From contig NZ_CP146022.1 of NCBI RefSeq assembly GCF_036967205.1, positions 620,001-684,000 on the forward strand: a stretch of 64,000 nt of DNA. Reading direction: 5' to 3'. Position 1 is the stretch's first letter, and each line of letters opens with the position of its first letter. The notes beneath the pieces are model-generated. The model saw only the letters and a list, made by a program, of their open reading frames with translations. It did not search any database and had not been told where the DNA came from. Of this stretch, positions 8,866 to 17,476 are shown piece by piece. This DNA comes from Streptomyces sp. Q6. GTDB lineage: Bacteria > Actinomycetota > Actinomycetes > Streptomycetales > Streptomycetaceae. The translations under genes and the position numbers were made by a program.

Positions 8866-9969
8866 TTAATCGAATTTCTCCAGGCGTACCGGCAGGGGAA
8901 TTCCCCCCGGCCTCCCACCGTTCTGTCGCCCACGTTCCGAGCCCTCTCCGGGGCCGGGGCGTGGGCACACGCCCGTCGAGCCGCGGACGACGAGTTCGGG
9001 CTCGAAGAGCAGCTCGCCGCGGTGCGTCGGCGTGCCCTGGATCTGGGCGCTGAGCAGCTCGACCGCGGCGCGCCCCATCGCCTCGATGGGCTGGCGCACC
9101 GTCGACAGCGGCGGATCCGTGCACGTCATGAACGCGGAGTCGTCGAACCCGACGACCGACAGATCCTCGGGTACGGACAGGCCGCGGCGGCGGGCCGCCC
9201 TGATGGCTCCCAGGGCGAGCGGGTCGCTCGCGCAGACGATGCCGGTGACGCCGCGCTCCAGGAGGCGGGTTGCGGAGGCCTGGCCGCCCTCCAGCGAGAA
9301 GATCGACCGTTCGACGAGGGCGTCGTCCACCTCCGTGCCCATGGTCCGCGCCACGATCCGGGCGGCCGCGAGCTTGCGGCGCGAGGGCACGTGGTCGCCG
9401 GGCCCCAGCAGCAGGCCGATCCGCTCGTGCCCCAGCGAGGCCAGATGGCGCCAGGCCTGTTCGACGGCGACCGCGTCGTCGCAGGCGACGCAGGGGAAGT
9501 CGAGGCCGGCGAGCGACGCGTTGACGAACACGGCGGGGATCTTCCGCTCCGCGAGCCTGCGGTAGTGCTCGTGCGGGGCGTCGGCCTCCGCGAAGAGACC
9601 GCCGGCGAAGACCACTCCGGACACCTGCTGCTGGAGCAGCAGGTCCATGTAGTCCGCCTCGGAGACACCTCCCTTGGTCTGTGTGCACAGCAGGGGTGTC
9701 AGCCCCTGCTGTGCGAGCGCGCCGCCGATGACCTCGGCGAACGCCGGGAAGATCGGGTTCTGCAGCTCCGGCAGCACGAGGCCGACGAGGCGTGAGCGTT
9801 CGCCACGCAGTTGGGTCGGGCGTTCGTAGCCGAGCACGTCCAGTGCGGTGAGCACCGACTGCCGGGTGGCCTCCGAGACGCCGGGGCGTTCGTTGAGGAC
9901 CCGGCTGACCGTCGCCTCGCTCACCCCGGCCTTCTTCGCGACGTGAGCGAGTTTCTGCCGTGCGCTCAC
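8866..9969 (-). CDS. LacI-family transcriptional regulator, 367 aa
   Basis: The N-terminal helix-turn-helix is clear (VAKKAGVSEATVSRVLN, about residues 9-25) and is followed by the hinge helix region (SVLTALDVLGYERPTQLRG). A periplasmic-binding-protein-like sugar sensor domain begins at about residue 62 (LVGLVLPELQNPIFPAF). It contains the usual DDSAFMTCTDPPLSTVRQP segment. It is the last gene of the leftward sugar operon and its GTG start overlaps the alpha-glucosidase stop (GTGA). It therefore probably represses this operon and perhaps the divergent glucanases, with an oligosaccharide as inducer. Candidate operators lie at 15026-15150. Confidence 0.9.
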   Translation of the reverse strand: MSARQKLAHVAKKAGVSEATVSRVLNERPGVSEATRQSVLTALDVLGYERPTQLRGERSRLVGLVLPELQNPIFPAFAEVIGGALAQQGLTPLLCTQTKGGVSEADYMDLLLQQQVSGVVFAGGLFAEADAPHEHYRRLAERKIPAVFVNASLAGLDFPCVACDDAVAVEQAWRHLASLGHERIGLLLGPGDHVPSRRKLAAARIVARTMGTEVDDALVERSIFSLEGGQASATRLLERGVTGIVCASDPLALGAIRAARRRGLSVPEDLSVVGFDDSAFMTCTDPPLSTVRQPIEAMGRAAVELLSAQIQGTPTHRGELLFEPELVVRGSTGVCPRPGPGEGSERGRQNGGRPGGIPLPVRLEKFD

Positions 9970-11570
9970 GTCTGGAGCCAGACCGCCGTGTCACTGGGCA
10001 GTCTTCCCTGCCCGTCGAGCGGTCCGCTGCTGAGGATCAGCCTCTCGTACGGCGGGAGCGCGGCGGGCTCGGCAGCGAGGTTGACGACGCAGACGAGGCC
10101 GTGCGGCCGGGCGAACGCGAGCACCGCGTCGTCCGAGGGGAGCCAGGTCATCGGCCCGTCCCCGAAGCCGGCCACGGAGCGGCGCAGCAGCAGGGCCGTG
10201 CGGTAGAGGGCGAGCATGGAGTCGGGGGTCGCGAGCTGCTCGTCGACGGCGTAGCGGCCCCAGTCGTCGGGCTGCGGCAGCCACGGCTCGCCGCGGGAGC
10301 CGAAGCCGAAGTGGGGTGCGTCGGCGGTCCAGGGCAGCGGCACCCGGCAGCCGTCGCGCCCCGGGTCGGTGCCGCCGGAGCGGAAGTGCATCGGGTCCTC
10401 GATGCGGTCGCGCGGGATGTCCGCCTCGGGCAGGCCTAGCTCCTCACCCTGGTAGAGGTAGACCGAGCCCGGCAGGGCCAGTGTGAGCAGGGCGGCGGCG
10501 CGGGCGCGCCGGGTGCCGAGGTCCAGGTCGGTGGGGGTGCCGAAGGCCTTCGCCGCGAAGTCGAAGCCGGTGTCGGCGCGGCCGTAGCGGGTCACGGTGC
10601 GGGTCACGTCGTGGTTGCACAGGACCCAGGTCGCCGGGGCCTGGACGGGGGCGTGCTCGGCGAGGGTGTCGTCGATGGTGCGGCGCAGCCGTCCGGCGTC
10701 CCAGGGGCAGGCGAGGAAGTTGAAGTTGAAGGCGGTGTGCAGTTCGTCGGGGCGCAGGTACCGGGCGAAGCGTTCGGCGTCGGGCAGCCACACCTCGCCG
10801 ACGAACACGCCCCCGTACTCGTCGGCGATGGCCCGCCACGAGCGGTAGATGTCGTGGATCTCGTCCTGGTCGATGTACGGGTGCGGGTCGACGCCCTCCT
10901 CGAAGTCGGGGAGCCCCGGGTGCTTGGCGAGCAGGGCGGCGGAGTCGATGCGCACGCCCGCGACACCGCGCTCGAACCAGAAGCGGAGCACGTCCTCGTG
11001 TTCCTTGCGCACGGCGGGGTGGGCCCAGTTGAGGTCGGGCTGCTCGGGGGTGAACAGGTGCAGGTACCACTCGCCGTCGGGGACGCGGGTCCAGGTGGCC
11101 CCGGCGAACTGGGACGGCCAGTTGTTCGGCGGGAGTTCGCCGTGCTCGCCGCGGCCGGGCCTGAAGTGGAACAGCTCCCGCTCGGGGCTGCCGGGTCCGG
11201 CCGCCAGCGCGGCCCGGAACCAGGCGTGCTGGTCGGACACATGGTTCGGGACGATGTCGACGACGACCCGGATCCCGAACTCGGCGGCCTCGGAGATCAG
11301 TTTCTCGGCCTCTTCGAGGGTGCCGAAGGCGGGGTCGATGGTGCGGTAGTCGGCCACGTCGTAGCCGCCGTCGACCAGCGGGGACACGTACCAGGGGGTG
11401 AACCACACGGCGTCGACGCCGAGTTCGCGCAGATACGACAGGTGGGCGCGGACGCCCGCCAGGTCCCCGGTGCCGTCGCCGTCTCCGTCCGCGAAGCTGC
11501 GTGGATACACCTGGTAGATGACGGCGTCGCGCCACCAGTCGTCGGTGCGGTGGGAGGGAAGGGCTGCCAC
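9966..11570 (-). CDS. GH13 alpha-glucosidase (oligo-alpha-glucosidase type), 534 aa
   Basis: All four GH13 regions are visible: VVDIVPNHVSD, the nucleophile Asp in GVRIDSAAL, the acid/base Glu in VGEVWLPD, and VLCNHDVTR. The length and the C-terminal beta domain fit the intracellular oligo-1,6-/alpha-glucosidase group. There is no signal peptide, so it cleaves imported oligosaccharides in the cytoplasm. Start GTG at 11570 is preceded by AAAGGA. Starts further upstream fall in a hairpin region and have an unlike composition. Because it sits beside two GH87 glucanases and a sugar importer, its natural substrate may be an alpha-1,3-linked glucan fragment rather than maltose; this is inference. 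The stop overlaps the LacI start. Confidence 0.9.
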   Translation of the reverse strand: MAALPSHRTDDWWRDAVIYQVYPRSFADGDGDGTGDLAGVRAHLSYLRELGVDAVWFTPWYVSPLVDGGYDVADYRTIDPAFGTLEEAEKLISEAAEFGIRVVVDIVPNHVSDQHAWFRAALAAGPGSPERELFHFRPGRGEHGELPPNNWPSQFAGATWTRVPDGEWYLHLFTPEQPDLNWAHPAVRKEHEDVLRFWFERGVAGVRIDSAALLAKHPGLPDFEEGVDPHPYIDQDEIHDIYRSWRAIADEYGGVFVGEVWLPDAERFARYLRPDELHTAFNFNFLACPWDAGRLRRTIDDTLAEHAPVQAPATWVLCNHDVTRTVTRYGRADTGFDFAAKAFGTPTDLDLGTRRARAAALLTLALPGSVYLYQGEELGLPEADIPRDRIEDPMHFRSGGTDPGRDGCRVPLPWTADAPHFGFGSRGEPWLPQPDDWGRYAVDEQLATPDSMLALYRTALLLRRSVAGFGDGPMTWLPSDDAVLAFARPHGLVCVVNLAAEPAALPPYERLILSSGPLDGQGRLPSDTAVWLQT

Positions 11571-11595
11571 GTGAGGTCCTTTCGGGCAGGTGGGA

Positions 11596-11644
11596 CTCCG
11601 CCGCCGGCCGGACGGGGGCATGGGCAGATGCGCCGGCGGCGGAG
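11596..11644 (-). terminator. Intercistronic stem-loop between permease and alpha-glucosidase genes
   Basis: A perfect 13-base inverted repeat has arms 11596-11608 and 11632-11644 and a 23-base loop. It lies in the 97-base gap after the second permease gene and before the alpha-glucosidase gene. There is no T-run. It probably acts as a partial terminator or mRNA stabiliser that sets unequal expression within the operon. Confidence 0.5.
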
Positions 11645-11667
11645 CGTTTCGTGGTGGTGGCGCGGCG

Positions 11668-12579
11668 TCAGCCCTTGAGGCTGCCGGCGGTGAGGCCCGC
11701 CATGATGCTGCGCTGGAAGAAGAGGAACACGATGATCATCGGGACGCTGGCGATCACGAGCCCGGCCATGATCTGGTTCTGCGTCACGGCGCCCGCGGTC
11801 TGGGACAGGCCGACGCTGAGGGTCATCTTGTCGCTGTCGGGCAGGACGAGCAGCGGCCAGACGAAGTCCTTGAAGACCAGGACGACCGTGAAGATGGAGA
11901 CCACGCCGAGGATCGGCCGGGAGATCGGCAAGATGATCGACACGAGGACACGCCACGGGGGCACGCCGTCGATCTCGGCCGCTTCGAGGATCTCGTTCGG
12001 GATGGAGTCGAAGAAGCGCTTCAGGAGGAAGATGTTGAAGCCGTTCGCGGCCACCGGGAACCAGATCGCCCAGGGCGAGTTGAGCAGGTGCCAGCCGAAG
12101 ATCGGCACGTCGGTCACGGTGATGTACGCGGGGATCATCACGACGATCGGCGGGATCATCAGCGTGGCGAGCATGCCGGCCAGGATCACGTTGCCGAACA
12201 TCGGCCGGAGCTTGGACAGCGCGTAGGCGGCGGACACGTCCACGGCGAGGGCGAACAGCCAGGCGCCGACCGCGTAGAACAGCGTGTTCTTCAGCAGGGT
12301 CCCGATGTCGAAGAGTTCCCAGGCGTCGGTGAACACCGAGAAGTCGGGTGACTCGGGGAACAGGGTGGGCGGCATCTGGGCGATCTCCTCGCCCGTCTTC
12401 ATCGCCCCGGTGACCATCCAGTAGAGGGGGAAGACGAAGATCAGGGTGAAGCCGATCAGTACGGTCGCGAGCAGCGTCCAGTAGATCTTCCTGCCCCAGC
12501 GGGACTTCAGCTCCAGCGGCGAGACGATGGTGCGGGCGTGGCCGTCGGCCCAGGCGCCCCGGCGTTTCGTGTGCGGCAT
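11668..12579 (-). CDS. Carbohydrate ABC transporter permease (MalG type), 303 aa
   Basis: A positively charged N-terminus is followed by six membrane helices typical of CUT1 sugar permeases. The cytoplasmic EAA loop reads EAAEIDGVPPWRVLVSIILP, where it contacts the shared ATPase. It works with the permease encoded just upstream (gap of four bases) and the binding lipoprotein. No ATPase is encoded here; Streptomyces CUT1 importers commonly borrow a shared MsiK-type ATPase, so its absence is normal. The substrate is inferred to be an oligosaccharide released by the neighbouring GH87 enzymes. Start ATG at 12579. Confidence 0.9.
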   Translation of the reverse strand: MPHTKRRGAWADGHARTIVSPLELKSRWGRKIYWTLLATVLIGFTLIFVFPLYWMVTGAMKTGEEIAQMPPTLFPESPDFSVFTDAWELFDIGTLLKNTLFYAVGAWLFALAVDVSAAYALSKLRPMFGNVILAGMLATLMIPPIVVMIPAYITVTDVPIFGWHLLNSPWAIWFPVAANGFNIFLLKRFFDSIPNEILEAAEIDGVPPWRVLVSIILPISRPILGVVSIFTVVLVFKDFVWPLLVLPDSDKMTLSVGLSQTAGAVTQNQIMAGLVIASVPMIIVFLFFQRSIMAGLTAGSLKG

Positions 12580-12583
12580 GGCC

Positions 12584-13522
12584 CTAGTTCTCCTCTCGGG
12601 TCAGCCGGAGCTGGACCGCGGCGACCGCCAGCAGGACGACCATCAGCATCAGGCCGAGCGCGCTGCCGGCCCCGTAGTTGCCGCCGTAGACGAAGGCGTA
12701 CTGGTACATGAGGTAGACGACGGTGACCGTCGCGTTCTCCGGGCCGCCGCCGGTGAGCATGAACGGCTCGATGAAGACCTGCATCGTGGCGACGATCTGG
12801 AGCATCAACATCAGCAGCAGGATCAGCCGGGTCTGCGGGATGGTGACGTGCCAGATCCGCTTCAGGATCCCGGCGCCGTCGAGTTCGGCGGCCTCGTACA
12901 GGTCGCCGGGGATGTTCTGCAACGCGGCCAGGTAGATCAGCACGCCGGAGCCGAGGTTCATCCACGTCGAGACGATCACGAGGGAGATCAGCGCGGTGCT
13001 GGTGGAGTCGAGCCAGGACAGGGTCGGCAGGCCGACGAGGTCCAGTGCCTGGTTGAACAGGCCGGGTCCGGGATCGTAGAACCAGCGGAACAGCAGCACG
13101 GAGACGATCGGCGGCAGCATCACCGGGAGGTAGACGACGAACCTCAGGTAGGCGCGGGCGTGCCGGAGTTCGTTCAGGACGATCGCGACGGCGAACGGCA
13201 CCACGTAGCCGCAGAGCAGCGCGAGCAGCGTGAAGACGAGGGTGTTGCGCCAGGCCTGGCCGAACGCCGGATCGTCCACGACCGTACGGAAGTTGTCCAG
13301 GCCCACCCACTCGGGGTCGTCGACCAGGTTGGTCTGCTGGAAGCTGAGGACGACCTCCCTGATGATCGGCCACCAGGCGAACATGGCGAAGCAGAACAGC
13401 GCGGCGCACAGGAACCCGTAGGCGATCAGGTTCCGCCGTGCGCCGCGGCGGCGCTTGGTCGGCGGCCGTGGCCCGCGGGGCGGCGCGGCCTGCCGCGTCG
13501 GCTCCTTGGTGAGTGTTTCCAT
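12584..13522 (-). CDS. Carbohydrate ABC transporter permease (MalF type), 312 aa
   Basis: After a basic, Pro/Arg-rich N-terminus (TKRRRGARRN) there are six membrane helices. The EAA loop reads YEAAELDGAGILKRIWHVTI. This is the first of the two CUT1 permeases. The ATG at 13522 is chosen over an upstream ATG because it has GGGAG in front of it and the protein starts METLTKEPTR. The longer reading would add an Arg-rich stretch that overlaps a stem-loop. It lies 100 bases downstream of the binding-protein gene, with a hairpin between them. Confidence 0.9.
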   Translation of the reverse strand: METLTKEPTRQAAPPRGPRPPTKRRRGARRNLIAYGFLCAALFCFAMFAWWPIIREVVLSFQQTNLVDDPEWVGLDNFRTVVDDPAFGQAWRNTLVFTLLALLCGYVVPFAVAIVLNELRHARAYLRFVVYLPVMLPPIVSVLLFRWFYDPGPGLFNQALDLVGLPTLSWLDSTSTALISLVIVSTWMNLGSGVLIYLAALQNIPGDLYEAAELDGAGILKRIWHVTIPQTRLILLLMLMLQIVATMQVFIEPFMLTGGGPENATVTVVYLMYQYAFVYGGNYGAGSALGLMLMVVLLAVAAVQLRLTREEN

Positions 13523-13562
13523 CGTGATCTCCCGTTCCCGGCCACCGACGTCGGTGCCGACG

Positions 13563-13596
13563 CGGGGTGCCGCGTCCGTGCGCGAGCGGCACCCCG
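13563..13596 (-). terminator. Stem-loop downstream of the sugar-binding protein gene
   Basis: An 11-base inverted repeat (arms 13563-13573 and 13586-13596, CGGGGTGCCGC and its complement, loop 12) lies between the binding-protein gene and the first permease gene. Hairpins in this position commonly protect the upstream mRNA, so that binding protein is made in excess over permeases. It could also be a partial terminator. Confidence 0.5.
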
Positions 13597-13622
13597 AGGG
13601 CCGTTGCCGTGACAAGCAGGCG

Positions 13623-14951
13623 TCAGCTCTTGGCCAGAATCGAGTTGGCCTTGGACTCGGCGTCCGAGAGCAGCTTGTCGATGTCGGCGTTCTCCCTGGT
13701 CAGGACCGCGGACATGGCCACGTCCAGGACGGCGTACAGCTCCTGGGCCTTCTCGGGCTCCAGCTTGGGCGTGATGCCGGTGGCGGCGACGTAGGGCTCG
13801 TAGTTCTCGACCGGGAGGGCGGCGTTCGCCTTGCGGCCCTCGATGATGGCCTTGCCGGTCGCGGAGTCACCCATGTAGTCGTTGTTCGGGACGCCGACGG
13901 CCTCGCCGTTGGCCTTGCCCCGGGCGAAGTCGAGGCGGCCCTTGCCGGGGGTGTTGAACTCGAAGTCGATCCATTGCAGCGCCGCCTTGGTCTGGGCGGC
14001 GTTCGCCTTCGGGTTGATCATGTAGGCCTCGCCGCCGGTGAGCGACGCCTTGCCGTCGGGTATCGCCGTGATCCCGTAGTCCTCGGCCTTGCCCTGGAAC
14101 TTCTGGACGACGTCGGTGACGACGTCCGGGGCGCCGAGCATCATGCCCGTCTTCCCCGCGGCCATCTGCTGCATCAGCGACTCCCAGCCGATGAGCACCT
14201 TGCTGCCGGTGCTGTCGTCCTTCCACCGCATGTCGTGCAGGGTCTGCAACACGGCTTTGCCCTCGGGGCTGTTGAACGCGGCCTTGTGGTCGGTGACCAT
14301 CTCGCCGCCGCGGCTGAACAGGGACTGCGCGAAGTGCCAGCCGCCGACGTTGCCGCCGCCGTACTCGCCGTAGCCGACGTAGCCGTCGCCGAGGCCCGCG
14401 ACCTTCTTGGCCGCCGCGCGCACCTCGTCCCACGTGGCGGGCGGGGTGTCCGGGTCGAGTCCGGCCTGCTTGAACAGCTTGCGGTTGTAGACGAGGCCCA
14501 CGCTGTAGCTGACGTTGGGGATGCCGTAGACCTTGCCGTCCTTGGTGACCATGTCGCGGACGTCCTGCTTGATGTCGCCGTAGTTCTTCACCAGCTTCGT
14601 CTGGCCGGTGATGTCCTTGGCCTGCCGCTTGGCGATGACGTCGGCGTAGTTGGTGACCGGCACCACGAAGACGGTCTCCATCTGGCCGCCGGCCAGCTTC
14701 GCGGCGAAGGTCTTCGGGTCGAAGCACGGCTGCTGGTCGGTGCTCTTGACCCGCACGCCCGGGTGCGCCTTCTCGAACGTGGCGACATCGTCGTCCCACG
14801 CCTTGCGCGTCTTCGGCGCGGTCTTGGCCGGCTGGCACGCCACGGTGATCGTGACGTCTCCGCCGGCATCGCCGGACGAGTCACCCCCGCAGGCGGTGGC
14901 GGTGAATGCGAGACCTGTCGCGAGAAGGATCGCGAGGTTACGGGGCTTCAT
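13623..14951 (-). CDS. Sugar ABC transporter substrate-binding lipoprotein, 442 aa
   Basis: The N-terminal signal ends in a lipobox (LAFTATACGGDS), so the mature protein is anchored to the outer face of the membrane through a lipidated Cys. The body is a cluster B/D sugar-binding protein (family 1 extracellular solute-binding), with typical segments such as GIPNVSYSVGLVYNRKLFKQ and GLDPDTPPATWDEV. It delivers an oligosaccharide to the two downstream permeases. The ATG at 14951 follows GAGGAG. An upstream ATG-containing extension (to 15050) is rejected because it would bury the promoter and lacks a signal sequence. It is the first gene of the leftward operon. Confidence 0.92.
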   Translation of the reverse strand: MKPRNLAILLATGLAFTATACGGDSSGDAGGDVTITVACQPAKTAPKTRKAWDDDVATFEKAHPGVRVKSTDQQPCFDPKTFAAKLAGGQMETVFVVPVTNYADVIAKRQAKDITGQTKLVKNYGDIKQDVRDMVTKDGKVYGIPNVSYSVGLVYNRKLFKQAGLDPDTPPATWDEVRAAAKKVAGLGDGYVGYGEYGGGNVGGWHFAQSLFSRGGEMVTDHKAAFNSPEGKAVLQTLHDMRWKDDSTGSKVLIGWESLMQQMAAGKTGMMLGAPDVVTDVVQKFQGKAEDYGITAIPDGKASLTGGEAYMINPKANAAQTKAALQWIDFEFNTPGKGRLDFARGKANGEAVGVPNNDYMGDSATGKAIIEGRKANAALPVENYEPYVAATGITPKLEPEKAQELYAVLDVAMSAVLTRENADIDKLLSDAESKANSILAKS

Positions 14952-15000
14952 TACGGCTCCTCTGGGGGTGACGCCCAAGCACTGCCCTGATCGGTGCGTC

Positions 15001-15029
15001 ACATTAGGACGGCGTGCAGAAGTACGCAA
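15001..15029 (-). promoter_or_regulatory. Promoter of the sugar-uptake operon
   Basis: Read leftward, TTGCGT (15029-15024) and TAATGT (15006-15001) are separated by 17 bases. This is a good sigma-70-type -35/-10 pair about 50 bases before the binding-protein ATG. One of the ATCTTGC half-sites overlaps the -35, as expected for a repressed promoter. Confidence 0.6.
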
Positions 15030-15150
15030 GATTCCGATCCAAGATTGCAAGATTACGACTGCATCACGACGGTTCAGCGGTCCGCGCCAGCCCTACTGAG
15101 ATCTTGCGCAAGTCTGTCAATTAATTGCGATGCATGCCCGACATCTTGTG
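15026..15150. promoter_or_regulatory. Cluster of ATCTTGC half-sites, candidate LacI operators
   Basis: GCAAGAT occurs at 15026-15032 and 15047-15053, with a variant CCAAGAT at 15039-15045. A perfect palindrome CTTGCGCAAG lies at 15103-15112, and a further ATCTTGT at 15142-15148. They fill the divergent gap between the sugar operon and the first glucanase gene. A centre-CG palindrome is the usual shape of LacI-family operators, so these are the probable sites for the regulator encoded at 8866-9969. Confidence 0.5.
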
Positions 15151-15234
15151 CTCATCTGGTGGCAATGCTTGAGTGAGCCCCGCCGAGCGGCTGTCACCAC
15201 CACCCCCTCCCCCACCAGGAAGGTGCACCCGCAG

Positions 15235-17439
15235 ATGAATCGCAGTGTCATGCGCACGTCATTTCCCGCGCTTCCGCGCAGTTCGTACGTCCTCGCCCTC
15301 GCCGTCGCGCTCGTGGGCACCGTCGTCGGCGCCGCGGCGCCCGCGGCCGCCGCACCGTCCGGCGCGAGCCTCCCCTTCACCTCCGTGGAGGCGGAGTCCG
15401 CCACCACCACCGGGCAGAAGATCGGCCCCGACCAGACCCAGGGCACCCTCGCCTCCGAGGCGTCGGGACGGCAGGCCGTCCGCCTGGACGCGGGCCGGAG
15501 CGTCGAGTTCACCCTGACCGCGGCCGCGAACGCCGTGAACGTCGCGGCCAACGTGCCTGACGGACAGAGCGGCACGCTCACCGTCTACGTGAACGGCACC
15601 AGGCTCGACCGATCCCTCGCCGTCACCTCCAAGTACAGCTATGTCGACACCCCGTGGATCGCGGGCGCCAAGACGCATCACTTCTTCGACAACGCCCGCC
15701 TCCTGCTCGGCCGCGACCTCCAGGCCGGCGACAAGGTGAGATTCGAGGCGGCATCCACGCAAGTCACCGTCGACGTGGCCGACTTCGAGCAGGTGGCCGC
15801 CCCGGCCGCGCGGCCCTCGGGGTCCGTCTCCGTCGTCGACAAGGGCGCCGACCCCACCGGCCGACAGGACTCCACGCAGGCCTTCCGCGACGCGATCGCC
15901 ACCGCCCGGAGCAGCGGCGGCACGGTGTGGATCCCGCCGGGCGACTTCACGCTGGGCTCCGAGCTGAGCGGCGTGGAGAACGTGACGATCCAGGGCGCCG
16001 GAAGCTGGCACTCGGTGGTGCGCTCCTCGCGGTTCATCAACCAGTCGAGCTCCGCGGGACGGGTCCACCTCAAGGACTTCGCGGTCATCGGCGAGGTCAC
16101 CGAGCGCGTCGACAACAACCCGGACAACTTCGTCAACGGCTCGCTGGGCCCCGGCTCCTCGGTCTCGGGGATGTGGCTGCAACACCTGAAGGTCGGCCTG
16201 TGGCTGACCGGCAACAACGACAACCTCGTCGTCGAGAACAACCGCATCCTCGACACCACGGCCGACGGCCTCAACCTCAACGGCACGGCCAGGGGCGTCA
16301 CCGTACGGAACAACTTCCTGCGCAACCAGGGCGACGACTCGCTCGCCATGTGGTCCCTCAACACCACCAACAGCGACTCGACGTTCGCGAACAACACGAT
16401 CTCGCAGCCCAACCTCGCCAACGGCATCGCGATCTACGGCGGCCGCGACATCACCGTCAGGGACAACCTGGTGCAGGACACCAACGCCCTGGGCAGCGGC
16501 ATCGCGATCTCCAACCAGAAGTTCCTCGACCCGTTCCTGCCGCTCGCCGGCACCATCACGGTCTCCGGCAACACACTCGTGCGGACCGGCGCGATGAACC
16601 CCAACTGGAACCATCCGATGGGCGCGCTGCGCGTCGACGCGTACGACAGCGCCATCGACGCCACCGTGAACATCACGGACACCACCATCAAGGACAGCCC
16701 CTACAGCGCCTACGAGTTCGTGTCCGGCGGCGGCACCGGCAAGGCCGTCAGGAACGTCACCGTCAGCGGGTCGACCGTCGACCGCGTCGGCACGGTCGTC
16801 GTCCAGGCCGAGACACCCGGCGCCGTGAAGTTCAGCGACGTCAAGGCCACGGGCGTCGGCGCGGCCGGTGTCTACAACTGCCCCTATCCGTCGGGATCCG
16901 GCACCTTCACCCTCACCGACGGCGGCGGCAACGCGGGCTGGGACACCGTCTGGGCCGACTGCGCGAGCTGGCCCCGGCCGGGCGGCGGGAACCCCGACCC
17001 CGGCCCCGATCCGACCGTGAACCTCGCCAAGGGCCGTACGGCGACCGCGACCGGTGCGACCGATGTCTACACGCCCGGCAAGGCGGTCGACGGTGACGCC
17101 GGCAGCTACTGGGAGTCCACCAACAACGCCTTCCCGCAGGCGATCACGGTCGACCTCGGCGCGTCGAAGGCCGTGCGCCGCGTCGTCCTGAAGCTGCCGC
17201 CGTCGGCGGCCTGGGAGGCCCGGACGCAGACGCTCTCCCTCCAGGGCGGCACCGACGACTCGTCGTTCACCACCCTGGCCGCCTCGAAGGACTACCGCTT
17301 CGACCCGGCGAGCGGCAACACCGTGACCGTCACCCTGCCCGACAGCGCGCCCGCGACCCGGTACCTGCGGGTGCGCGTGACCGCCAACTCGGCCTGGCCC
17401 GCTGCCCAGTTCAGCGAGGTCGAGGCGTACCTCGGCTGA
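15235..17439 (+). CDS. Secreted GH87 alpha-1,3-glucanase (mycodextranase family), 734 aa
   Basis: Order of parts: a Sec signal peptide ending near AAPAAAAPSG, an N-terminal CBM6/35-like beta-sandwich (about residues 45-195, starting FTSVEAES), and a right-handed parallel beta-helix (about 200-580). A Gly/Pro/Asp linker then leads to a discoidin-type CBM (about 605-734, NLAKGRTATATGATD). The helix carries Asp344 (TADGLNLNG) and the pair Asp367-Asp368 (GDDSLAMW). Their 23-residue spacing equals that of the three catalytic aspartates reported for bacterial GH87 alpha-1,3-glucanase. It should cut alpha-1,3-glucan outside the cell, for example in fungal walls. ATG 15235 is chosen for the AGGAAGG at 15217-15223; longer readings have no signal sequence. 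Confidence 0.82.
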   Translation: MNRSVMRTSFPALPRSSYVLALAVALVGTVVGAAAPAAAAPSGASLPFTSVEAESATTTGQKIGPDQTQGTLASEASGRQAVRLDAGRSVEFTLTAAANAVNVAANVPDGQSGTLTVYVNGTRLDRSLAVTSKYSYVDTPWIAGAKTHHFFDNARLLLGRDLQAGDKVRFEAASTQVTVDVADFEQVAAPAARPSGSVSVVDKGADPTGRQDSTQAFRDAIATARSSGGTVWIPPGDFTLGSELSGVENVTIQGAGSWHSVVRSSRFINQSSSAGRVHLKDFAVIGEVTERVDNNPDNFVNGSLGPGSSVSGMWLQHLKVGLWLTGNNDNLVVENNRILDTTADGLNLNGTARGVTVRNNFLRNQGDDSLAMWSLNTTNSDSTFANNTISQPNLANGIAIYGGRDITVRDNLVQDTNALGSGIAISNQKFLDPFLPLAGTITVSGNTLVRTGAMNPNWNHPMGALRVDAYDSAIDATVNITDTTIKDSPYSAYEFVSGGGTGKAVRNVTVSGSTVDRVGTVVVQAETPGAVKFSDVKATGVGAAGVYNCPYPSGSGTFTLTDGGGNAGWDTVWADCASWPRPGGGNPDPGPDPTVNLAKGRTATATGATDVYTPGKAVDGDAGSYWESTNNAFPQAITVDLGASKAVRRVVLKLPPSAAWEARTQTLSLQGGTDDSSFTTLAASKDYRFDPASGNTVTVTLPDSAPATRYLRVRVTANSAWPAAQFSEVEAYLG

Positions 17440-17476
17440 GCCGCCTCCCCCACCCGCGCACCATGAAAGGACATCC

